From: Plut-88900 sp965116945
GTDB taxonomy: Bacteria; Chloroflexota; Dehalococcoidia; Plut-88900
Length of the DNA: 64,000 nucleotides
NCBI GenBank assembly: GCA_965116945.1
Contig: OZ220734.1
Span: 2,418,001 to 2,482,000 of the forward strand
Direction of reading: 5' to 3'
The notes under the pieces: model-generated
The model's input: the letters and a program-made list of their open reading frames with translations, nothing else
Databases searched by the model: none
What the model was told of the DNA's origin: nothing
Position numbers and translations under genes: made by a program
Shown here: in pieces, positions 57,711 to 64,000 of the stretch
Layout: every line of letters begins with the position of its first letter
Numbering within the stretch: position 1 is the first letter of the stretch

Positions 57711-58715
57711 CTACCCGGCTACCGGGGTCACATCGAATATGCGGGGGGCTATGTGAGCGAGAAGAAGGTCGGTCGACATGATCATGGAACGGCCCGAGGG
57801 GTCGATGCGGGGAGCAACCTCCACAAAGTCCATCGCGCCGATGGGGTATTTTGAGAGGATTCGAAGGATGGTGGCCATTATGTCGGGGGTGATGGCGTCG
57901 TTGACGACAGAGCCGGTGGCTGGGAAAAAGCCCGTGTCTATGAAGTCGATGTCCACGGACATGTAGATGTAGTCGCAGCCCGCCGAGGCCCGCTCCCCTG
58001 CCTGCTGGGCCACTTCCTCGGGACCGAGTCTAAGGACATCCGCAGCGGTAAATATCAGCCCACCGCCTGTATCGATCGCGCTGACAGGCTCCTCGTCCGA
58101 CCAGCCCTGTATCCCGATCCAGACCATGTTGGAGGGACTGACCAGGTCTAGCTCTGAAATGCGGCGTGCGTTGGTGCCGTGGTTGTACTTGCCCCAGACG
58201 GGGGTGTCGTCACGAAAGTCCAGGTGGCCGTCAATGTGGATATAGCCAATCTTGGGTCTGGGAGAGAGTTCGGTGACGGCACGCGTGTACCCGAGACACG
58301 AGGGATACCCAACATAGTGATCACCGCCCAGGCAGACCGAAAATCCACCCCGCTTCACCACCTCTTCCACGCCACCGGCTATGCCCTCCGTGGATTTCAT
58401 CACGTCGGATGGGTAGACGTTGTAGTCGCCAACGTCAACAAGGCGGCTTGAATCAGGTAAAGCCAACCGTTCCCCCGAAGCCACGTCGAGAATTCCGCTT
58501 GCCCCCGAGCTTTGGAATCGCTCAGCCATCGCGAGGGAGCCGTCCCTGATCCCTCGAGGCCCCATACGGGTGCCGAAGCGGCTGGTGTGCGTGCTGTCGT
58601 GGGGTGCTCCACCAATGACGACCATGCCCCGCTCGACCTTGTCCAGCCCCACATAGGGCGAGCCGAGGAATGTGGATGCCCCTATATCTTCCAGCGTTAG
58701 GGATTGATCGCTCAC
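57711..58715 (-). CDS. Ureohydrolase (arginase/agmatinase family) paralogue A, complete metal site
   Basis: 334 residues from GTG 58715, whose GTGA overlaps the stop of paralogue B (GGGAG upstream); an apparent longer frame lies inside paralogue B. All six dinuclear Mn ligands are present: His133 in CLGGDHYVGYP, Asp162, His164 and Asp166 in YIHIDGHLDF, and Asp255 and Asp257 in MSVDIDFID. The family hydrolyses guanidino groups to urea. Substrate is unknown: the usual DAHxD is DGHLD and no arginase-type substrate loop is obvious. Its closest relative here is paralogue C. Confidence 0.9.
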   Translation of the reverse strand: MSDQSLTLEDIGASTFLGSPYVGLDKVERGMVVIGGAPHDSTHTSRFGTRMGPRGIRDGSLAMAERFQSSGASGILDVASGERLALPDSSRLVDVGDYNVYPSDVMKSTEGIAGGVEEVVKRGGFSVCLGGDHYVGYPSCLGYTRAVTELSPRPKIGYIHIDGHLDFRDDTPVWGKYNHGTNARRISELDLVSPSNMVWIGIQGWSDEEPVSAIDTGGGLIFTAADVLRLGPEEVAQQAGERASAGCDYIYMSVDIDFIDTGFFPATGSVVNDAITPDIMATILRILSKYPIGAMDFVEVAPRIDPSGRSMIMSTDLLLAHIAPRIFDVTPVAG

Positions 58716-59719
58716 TTGTAACTCCCGGCAACCCTGATCTTCTCGTCTATGAAGCGGATCAGCATTTCGACACCGCAGCGCTGGCCCGTCTTGACCAGGC
58801 TCATGGTCTCGATGAGGGGATTCAGGCCGCACAGACTGATCCCCCCGACCGGCCCCCGGGCCAGCAATGGCATGGCCTCGAATAGGTCTACGTTGCGCAG
58901 TCCATCGAAGCGGGGGGTGCCGGTCATGGCGACGTATCCTCCGTCCATAACGTCTATATCGATGCCGACGAAAACGCCCGAACAATTGCGGGAAGCTCGT
59001 TCAAGCGCCTCGGAGATGACGTCGGGAACGCCCCTGGAGCGGACCTGGTCGGCAGTGATGACGGTGGAGGGAAGGCGTTCGACCATCTGCCATTGCTCAA
59101 GGGGGACATAGCCGTTGGCGCCGATGAAGACCATGTTCTCGGGGCGGACGGTCTCGGAGTCGAGTAGGCGACGTGCAGTTGCCCCGCGCCAGACGTCTCC
59201 CCATACCGGGTCCCGGGCCCCGAGGTCCAGGCGGCTGGAAAACTGTATGTATCCGACCGCCCCACCCCCCGACTCTCGCAACGATTCCATGTACCCCTGG
59301 ACCAGCGGATAGGTTATGAAATGATCACCACCCAGGGCCACCGGTGTCGCGCCCCGGGCAGTGATGCCGTAGGCGGCGTCCCGCAGCGTGGACGACATGA
59401 TCTCCCAATCGACATGCGAGACCGGTAGATCGCCAAGGTCGCGGACCAGACTACGCATTACGTTTGTGTCGGTAGTCAAACGGGAATTGATCTCGACCAG
59501 TGTGGCGTCCTGGGCGGTCATCATCTGGAAGTATGTAGAGGTCTCCCGATACGCCTTGGGAGCGACGCGTGGCCCGAGCTGGTCGGGGCTGGAGACGTCG
59601 TAAGGCACGCCGAATACACCGAACATCCCGGCGGATAGTTCCTCAACAACCCCCGTCGGAGCGCCGATGAAGGTCATCAGGTCCCCGGTCTTGGGTATTG
59701 GGCCACGGCGTAAGGGCAT
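58712..59719 (-). CDS. Ureohydrolase-family paralogue B, degenerate second metal motif
   Basis: 335 residues from ATG 59719 (right after the stop of the upstream membrane gene; an ATG at 59761 would overlap it). The arginase fold is intact, with His133 in ALGGDHFITYP and Asp254/Asp256 in VGIDIDVMDGG, but the central motif reads YIQFSSRLDLG: the Asp and His ligands are Ser161 and Arg163, and only Asp165 remains. A dinuclear centre is not expected. It shares DPVWGDVWRGATARR with paralogue D. Probably a pseudoenzyme subunit or a changed activity; translationally coupled to A. Confidence 0.88.
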   Translation of the reverse strand: MPLRRGPIPKTGDLMTFIGAPTGVVEELSAGMFGVFGVPYDVSSPDQLGPRVAPKAYRETSTYFQMMTAQDATLVEINSRLTTDTNVMRSLVRDLGDLPVSHVDWEIMSSTLRDAAYGITARGATPVALGGDHFITYPLVQGYMESLRESGGGAVGYIQFSSRLDLGARDPVWGDVWRGATARRLLDSETVRPENMVFIGANGYVPLEQWQMVERLPSTVITADQVRSRGVPDVISEALERASRNCSGVFVGIDIDVMDGGYVAMTGTPRFDGLRNVDLFEAMPLLARGPVGGISLCGLNPLIETMSLVKTGQRCGVEMLIRFIDEKIRVAGSYK

Positions 59720-59720
59720 A

Positions 59721-60113
59721 TTAGATGCTTTCTTTCTCCGGATGGGAGTCGCAACTGCCATCCTTAGATTTACGGTTTGACATCCGTTCCCAGAGCAGGC
59801 CTCCGCCTTTGACTGCCTTGGGAAACCCGATCTTGAAAGAAGCTATAGATGCCAATAACAGGTCTGCAAAGGGCTTGAAGACCATCATCAAAATCGTTGC
59901 CAAGAAAGCCAAGAACACTATGGCTAAGGACGCAAACAACACATAGTCGCCGAGAGTGTAAGGTAGTGAACGGTAGACGTCCGTTGTGCCTTCGACCAAG
60001 ACGAGCCTATCAACCCGTGCAGCGACAACAATGGCCAGAATGACGTTAAGAACGACTATCAGTCCCAGGAATATAAACAGAAACTTCCAGCTAAGGGTCT
60101 TGGAAGAGGTCAA
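59721..60113 (-). CDS. Small two-helix membrane protein within the ureohydrolase operon
   Basis: 130 residues from TTG 60113. Two strong hydrophobic segments (FIFLGLIVVLNVILAIVVAA, about residues 12-33, and VLFASLAIVFLAFLATILMM, about 58-78) enclose an about 25-residue polar loop. A third amphipathic stretch precedes a charged C-terminal tail (WERMSNRKSKDGSCDSHPEK). No family recognised. It ends 1 base before paralogue B starts, so it belongs to the operon. Confidence 0.7.
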   Translation of the reverse strand: MTSSKTLSWKFLFIFLGLIVVLNVILAIVVAARVDRLVLVEGTTDVYRSLPYTLGDYVLFASLAIVFLAFLATILMMVFKPFADLLLASIASFKIGFPKAVKGGGLLWERMSNRKSKDGSCDSHPEKESI

Positions 60114-60190
60114 TGGGGCATCCTACCTATCAACAGTTTTCTAAGAGACTGAGTGAGACTAGTTCCATAAGGCCCTCGGATGTCCGGTCA

Positions 60191-60403
60191 TCAGACTTTT
60201 CGCCAAATCAGTTTGAAGAATTTGAGGGCCATGAGCAGGACGGTGAGGAAGAAAGCCAGCATGGAGATGACAGAGAGAAGCAGCAGCGACACCCCAACGC
60301 TGTCGTGGAGCACCACATGGAGAATCCAGAATACTATGCCAGCCACCAGGAACAGCACCAGGGCTCCGAGAAGTTTGGGCCATGGGACAAGACTCTGCTT
60401 CAT
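60191..60403 (-). CDS. Small two-helix membrane protein within the ureohydrolase operon
   Basis: 70 residues almost entirely hydrophobic: LLGALVLFLVAGIVFWILHV and GVSLLLLSVISMLAFFLTVL separated by a short loop, with basic ends (MKQS and KFFKLIWRKV). It starts 18 bases after the paralogue C stop. No strong ribosome site is visible. Unknown family; the size and shape suggest an accessory subunit or anchor. Confidence 0.62.
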   Translation of the reverse strand: MKQSLVPWPKLLGALVLFLVAGIVFWILHVVLHDSVGVSLLLLSVISMLAFFLTVLLMALKFFKLIWRKV

Positions 60404-60421
60404 ATTGATCTAAGCAACCGC

Positions 60422-61393
60422 TCAATAGACTTCAAAGATTTTCGGGGTAATGAGCTTTATTAGGGCCTCGGCGGCAAAACGGGGCGTGCGGCTGCTGGAG
60501 TCAAGAGGTGGAGACGTCTCTACGAGGTCCATAGCTGCTATGGGGAATTCAGACAAAGGCCCGAGGATCCGGAACAAGGTGGAAGCCGTCATGGCCCCCA
60601 TGGTCACGGAGCCCGTGCCATCGGAAAAACCGGCGTCTATCACGTCGATATCAAAGCTCATGTAAATGAAGTCGCAGCCGCGAAGGGCCAACTCACCGGC
60701 GCGGTACCCGACTGTCTCGGGGCCCATCTCCTCGACATCCTCACTTGTAAATATGGTCCCACCGTAGCGTCTGATTAATTCGACCTGGTCCAGGTAGCAG
60801 GGGCCCTGGATCCCGATGAACACAAAATTGGCGGGCTCCATGGCATCCAGCTCGGAAATCCGCCGGGCGTTGGTGCCGTTCATATACTTGCCGTAGGGAC
60901 CATAGGAATCGGCGAAGTCCAGGTGACCGTCGATGTGGATGTAGCCTACCCGCGCGTTGGGCCTTATCTGGCTAAGCGCCCGTGTATAGCCGAGACACGA
61001 CGGGTACCCGACGTAATGGTCACCCCCGAGACAGACGGAGAACCCACCCCTCATCACTACTTCGGACACCCCTCCGGCTATGCCCTCAGTAGCTTTCATC
61101 ACATCCGATGGGTAGGAGTTGAAGTCTCCGACGTCTACCAGGGGAAATTCGTCGGGGCGGATTAGCGTGTGCCCCGTGGAAACATCTACTAGGCCCTCGG
61201 GCGCTTGGTCGAACTTCTGCGATACCTGTAGGGAGTGCTGCCGGATGCCTCGGGGGCCGTACCGTTCGCCAAAGCGGTCCCGGAGACTGTGGGGAGCGCC
61301 GCTTATCACAGTCATGCCCGGCTGCACATCTGAGAGGCCGACGAGAGGTGCGCCCATAAAGGTGGGAGCTGCGGTATGTGCGTAGTCTTGCAT
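60422..61393 (-). CDS. Ureohydrolase (arginase/agmatinase family) paralogue C, complete metal site
   Basis: 323 residues from ATG 61393; an in-frame ATG at 61429 overlaps the paralogue D stop and gives an unlike N-terminus. Metal ligands complete: His126 (CLGGDHYVGYP), Asp155, His157 and Asp159 (YIHIDGHLDF), and Asp248/Asp250 (MSFDIDVID). It shares long identical blocks with paralogue A (GGFSVCLGGDHYVGYPSCLG, TEGIAGGV), so the two are duplicates. It follows D by 13 bases. Confidence 0.9.
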   Translation of the reverse strand: MQDYAHTAAPTFMGAPLVGLSDVQPGMTVISGAPHSLRDRFGERYGPRGIRQHSLQVSQKFDQAPEGLVDVSTGHTLIRPDEFPLVDVGDFNSYPSDVMKATEGIAGGVSEVVMRGGFSVCLGGDHYVGYPSCLGYTRALSQIRPNARVGYIHIDGHLDFADSYGPYGKYMNGTNARRISELDAMEPANFVFIGIQGPCYLDQVELIRRYGGTIFTSEDVEEMGPETVGYRAGELALRGCDFIYMSFDIDVIDAGFSDGTGSVTMGAMTASTLFRILGPLSEFPIAAMDLVETSPPLDSSSRTPRFAAEALIKLITPKIFEVY

Positions 61394-61406
61394 CGGTTTC
61401 TCTGGC

Positions 61407-62390
61407 CTACGGGTATGCGAGGGCATCACCCGCGAGGAAACGTATAACTATCCACGCCCCGAGCCTGGGGCCCGTGGCGGATACCATGTTTACCGTCGGG
61501 TTCATTCCGACGAGGTCCAGCGCTCCGGCCTTCTTGCGGCGAAGGATGTCCACGGCTTTGAGCAACTCTACGTTGGTGAGGCCATCGAAGCACGGGTCTG
61601 CGGTAGCAGCGACTATTCCACCGTCCATGACGTCGAAATCGATACTGACGTAGACGGAGACACAGCCTTCACCGGCGATGGCCATGGCGTTTTCGATCAC
61701 GGGCTGGAGACCCCGTTTCCGGATATCGGCGAGCGTGAAGACGGATAACTCATTGTCCCGGGAGTAGTCCCATTCCTCGCGGCGGACATAGCCGTTAACC
61801 CCCACCCAGACCATGTTCTTGGGTGACACTATTCCCGAGTCCAAAATGCGCCGTGCCGTGGCCCCCCGCCACACATCACCCCAGACCGGATCACTGGTCC
61901 CGAGATCCAGGCGGCTTGAAAGTTGAATGTATCCAACGCTCTTACCCGAGCGTTCACGTACGGCATCGGCATAACCTAGACAGAGAGGGTAGGAGATAAA
62001 GTGGTCTCCGCCGAGCACCACGGGAGTCGCACCTGTTGCCGTCACCTCGCGCATGGAGCGGCGAAGCTCCTTTTCAGTCCGGGGCCAGTCCAGCGGGTAG
62101 GCGTTGAAGTCGCCGAGATCAAGGATCTGGGAACGTCGGGCGCCGCTCATGCGGTCGCCGGTGGTGATTTCTACAAGGTCGTTGCGGGAAAAGGCGCCGG
62201 CGTAATAGCTGGCGCTGTCCCGAATGGCCCGACCCCCGAAGCGCGAGCCGATGCGCGAGGTACAGGACAGATCATAGGAGACGCCACAGATAGCGACCAT
62301 GCCCTCCTTGAGGTGTTCAAGGTCGCCGCGGGGCAGGTCCATGAAGGTCGTGATGCCCGGCGTGGAAATGGGTGCCGATCGCGTAGTCAT
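61407..62390 (-). CDS. Ureohydrolase-family paralogue D, degenerate second metal motif
   Basis: 327 residues. His130 (VLGGDHFISYP) and Asp251/Asp253 (VSIDFDVMDGG) are kept, but the central motif is YIQLSSRLDLG, with Ser158 and Arg160 in place of Asp and His (Asp162 kept). The same replacements occur in paralogue B, so they arose before the pair duplicated and are under selection. It starts 15 bases after paralogue E and runs into C. Confidence 0.88.
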   Translation of the reverse strand: MTTRSAPISTPGITTFMDLPRGDLEHLKEGMVAICGVSYDLSCTSRIGSRFGGRAIRDSASYYAGAFSRNDLVEITTGDRMSGARRSQILDLGDFNAYPLDWPRTEKELRRSMREVTATGATPVVLGGDHFISYPLCLGYADAVRERSGKSVGYIQLSSRLDLGTSDPVWGDVWRGATARRILDSGIVSPKNMVWVGVNGYVRREEWDYSRDNELSVFTLADIRKRGLQPVIENAMAIAGEGCVSVYVSIDFDVMDGGIVAATADPCFDGLTNVELLKAVDILRRKKAGALDLVGMNPTVNMVSATGPRLGAWIVIRFLAGDALAYP

Positions 62391-62405
62391 TAGTATTCCG
62401 TGGGG

Positions 62406-63386
62406 TCAGGAGCCGAATACCCAGGGCGCTATGAGCTCGACTATGGACTGGGCGGCGAGACGCTCGGAACGGCCCCGGACGTCGAGGCCCGGGGCTACCT
62501 CCACCATGTCGAGAGCGGCAATCTTTGAAGAAGCGGACAGTTCCCGCATGAGGGACAGGAGGTCACGAGGGACAACCCCGCCGACCACGATATCCGCAGT
62601 CCCGGAGGCGTATCCGGAGTCGACCACGCCGATATCCAGGCTAACGTAGATGGCATCGCAGCCATCCCCGGCCAGTTCCAGGGCACGACGGGCGGCTGAT
62701 TCGGGGCCCTTCTCCTTGAGGGCGTCCGCAGTTATGACGGTAACGCCCTGGTCTCGGGCGTATCCCCATTCACGATACGAAATGTATCCTTGGGTCCCTA
62801 CGCAGACCGTATTTCTGGCGCTAACATGCCCCGAGTCAAGAATGCGCCTGAGGGAAGCGCCGGCCCAATCGGGCCCGTGGGAGGAGTCGGGTTCGGCGAG
62901 GGATAGCTGGCCGGATATGCGGATGAGCCCGACGTTTTGTCCCAGACCCTCTGCCAGGCCTGCGACAAGCGGGAATGTGATGGAGCGGTCTCCGCCCAGA
63001 GCTATTGGGAAGCCCCCGGATTTGGATATGCGGGAGAAAGCGTCGGTGCAGGCGTCCATAGCACCCTGCATGTCCAGGGGCGAGGACCGAAGGTCGCCCA
63101 GGTCTACCAGGGCTCCGGGATCGGGGGTGTTTAGGACCCGACCGGTTATGACGTCGATAAGTGCGCCTGACTGCGACGCCTGAAGGTCGTATATGAAGTC
63201 GGCGCTGGCTTCTCGTATGGCTCTCGGGCCTTGGCGCACACCCTGCCGGGAGGTAGAAGCGCCGTCGTAGGGGATGCCCAAGACCGCGACTGTGCCTGAC
63301 TTGATGTCGTCGAATCCGGCTCTCGGAGCCCGGGCGAAGGAGTTGATGCCGGCGAACGAGGGCAGAAGGTCTCGCTGGTAGGGCAC
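62406..63386 (-). CDS. Ureohydrolase-family paralogue E, metal site lost
   Basis: 326 residues from GTG 63386 (AAAGGAGG 5 bases upstream). The arginase fold is readable (VLGIPYDGASTSRQGVRQGP, LGDLRSSPLD) but five of six ligands are gone: Arg134 in LGGDRSITFP, Ser158/Gln160/Ser162 in LIRISGQLSLA and Gly253 in VSLDIGVVDSG (Asp251 kept). It cannot hold the canonical Mn pair. It is the first gene of the operon, so a structural or regulatory subunit is likely. Its second half is closer to B/D (ASLRRILDSGHVS) than to A/C. Confidence 0.87.
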   Translation of the reverse strand: MPYQRDLLPSFAGINSFARAPRAGFDDIKSGTVAVLGIPYDGASTSRQGVRQGPRAIREASADFIYDLQASQSGALIDVITGRVLNTPDPGALVDLGDLRSSPLDMQGAMDACTDAFSRISKSGGFPIALGGDRSITFPLVAGLAEGLGQNVGLIRISGQLSLAEPDSSHGPDWAGASLRRILDSGHVSARNTVCVGTQGYISYREWGYARDQGVTVITADALKEKGPESAARRALELAGDGCDAIYVSLDIGVVDSGYASGTADIVVGGVVPRDLLSLMRELSASSKIAALDMVEVAPGLDVRGRSERLAAQSIVELIAPWVFGS

Positions 63387-63410
63387 GGGGGCCTCCTTTC
63401 AGAGGCTGGG

Positions 63411-63419
63411 ATTATAGCA
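63411..63419 (-). promoter_or_regulatory. Extended -10 promoter of the ureohydrolase operon
   Basis: TGCTATAAT on the minus strand, about 25 bases upstream of GTG 63386, leaving a very short leader that still contains AAAGGAGG. Same extended -10 as upstream of prs. Confidence 0.55.
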
Positions 63420-63482
63420 TGTGGGATTGATGAGACGGTTTGGGAGACGCGCCGCCCCTCACCATGCGCTAAACTACCCTCC

Positions 63483-64000
63483 ATGGGCATCCTGGACAAA
63501 ATCCGTGGTCTTGGCTGGGTCGTCGGCTCCCGAAAGGGCGAAAAGGCCGTCAACGAAGGCCGCTGGGAAGATGCCATCGTCCACCTCGACGAAGCCCTGG
63601 CCCAGAACCCCAAAGACGCCCATGCCTACTTCTACCGCGGCCTCGCCCACGGAGGTCTTGGTAACCTGAATGCAGCCATCCGTGACCTCAACTCAGCCAG
63701 GAGATTCGGCCCCGTGGATAGCGCCCTGCTCAGCAACCTGGGCACCTGCTACCTTAGAAAGGGACAGCTAGCCGCCGCCCTCAAACAGTACAAGCAGGCT
63801 CTGCAGATGAATCCACGGGATGCCCGAGCCCTGCTGAACGTCGGTATCGTCTACGCAAAACAGTCCGAAACCGCCCCTCCCCGCTCCAAGCCCCGGCTCG
63901 CCGCCCGCGCCCTCGAATCCCTGGACAAAGCCCTGCTGAATGACGGTCGCCTTCCGGAGGCCTACCATCACAGGGGGTTGCTCCTCGCTGACCAGCACCG
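63483..64000 (+). CDS. Tetratricopeptide-repeat protein (3' end outside window)
   Basis: An open frame from ATG 63483 to the window edge gives 172 residues. TPR units are visible: NEGRWEDAIVHLDEALAQNP, AYFYRGLAHGGLGNLNAAIR, GTCYLRKGQLAAALKQYKQA, and a further ARALESLDKALL block. No Shine-Dalgarno precedes the ATG. TAAACT at 63470-63475 could be a -10 for a leaderless or nearly leaderless message. Scaffold function unknown. Divergent from the ureohydrolase operon. Confidence 0.85.
   Translation, partial: MGILDKIRGLGWVVGSRKGEKAVNEGRWEDAIVHLDEALAQNPKDAHAYFYRGLAHGGLGNLNAAIRDLNSARRFGPVDSALLSNLGTCYLRKGQLAAALKQYKQALQMNPRDARALLNVGIVYAKQSETAPPRSKPRLAARALESLDKALLNDGRLPEAYHHRGLLLADQH

Noticed and set aside
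58716..58985. N-terminal extension of ureohydrolase A (about 90 codons)
   Set aside because: It lies inside paralogue B in another frame, is Arg-rich, and the GTG at 58715 has a ribosome site and gives the family N-terminus.

Overview
The window looks like a bacterial chromosome segment, most plausibly from the Chloroflexota (a Dehalococcoidia/SAR202-like lineage). This is inference from gene content: three luciferase-like (LLM) flavin/F420 oxidoreductases, a Ddn-type deazaflavin oxidoreductase, a DUF35-thiolase pair, a LarA-like protein, an amidohydrolase-2 protein, an HspR-regulated dnaJ-clp operon and many dispersed intergenic repeats. There are no rRNA or tRNA genes, no phage and no insertion sequences. 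UGA is an ordinary stop in many genes here, so the genetic code is standard.

Layout. 1-12 kb: a LysR regulator cut by the window edge and divergent from isocitrate lyase, then a minus-strand run with a PLP sulfur-amino-acid enzyme, a trehalose synthase, a DUF35-thiolase pair, an NHLRC2-like thioredoxin/NHL protein, an Asp-box propeller, a BrnT/BrnA pair and an M20 amidohydrolase. 12-24 kb: an IscA-like carrier, a FitAB/VapBC-type pair, a VWA protein, a sugar-nucleotide epimerase, an LLM oxidoreductase, a FecCD-type ABC importer, a Ddn-like protein, a CoA-transferase, a crotonase, a cupin and a decayed crotonase fragment. 24-34 kb: valS carrying an in-frame repeat insertion, a repeat-rich 1.25-kb gap, and LarA-like, amidohydrolase and AlkD-like genes. 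34-47 kb: polX, secA, prs, a SelA-fold PLP enzyme, the clp-hspR-dnaJ heat-shock operon, divergent hsp20, and threonine synthase with a NIL protein and a ubiquitin-like sulfur carrier. 47-57 kb: an LLM enzyme, gamma-glutamyltransferase, the shikimate genes aroKB (fused), aroC and aroE, then ruvX and alaS. 57-63 kb: a minus-strand operon of five arginase/agmatinase-family paralogues with two small membrane-protein genes embedded. The window ends inside a TPR gene.

Two points stand out. First, two genes are interrupted by an in-frame UGA exactly where their families have a conserved cysteine: the CC-x-N-C motif of the NHLRC2-like protein and the HACGHDGH metal motif of the M20 hydrolase. Each UGA is followed at the right distance by a hairpin with a G in the apical loop, as in bacterial SECIS elements. 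Both are therefore read as selenoproteins, and the M20 case would place selenocysteine at a hydrolase metal site. Second, the ureohydrolase array alternates two paralogues with complete dinuclear-metal ligand sets and three whose sites are partly or wholly destroyed. It looks like a duplicated active/inactive gene pair plus one more pseudoenzyme, with membrane proteins inside the operon, which suggests an undescribed, possibly membrane-associated, hetero-oligomeric system.
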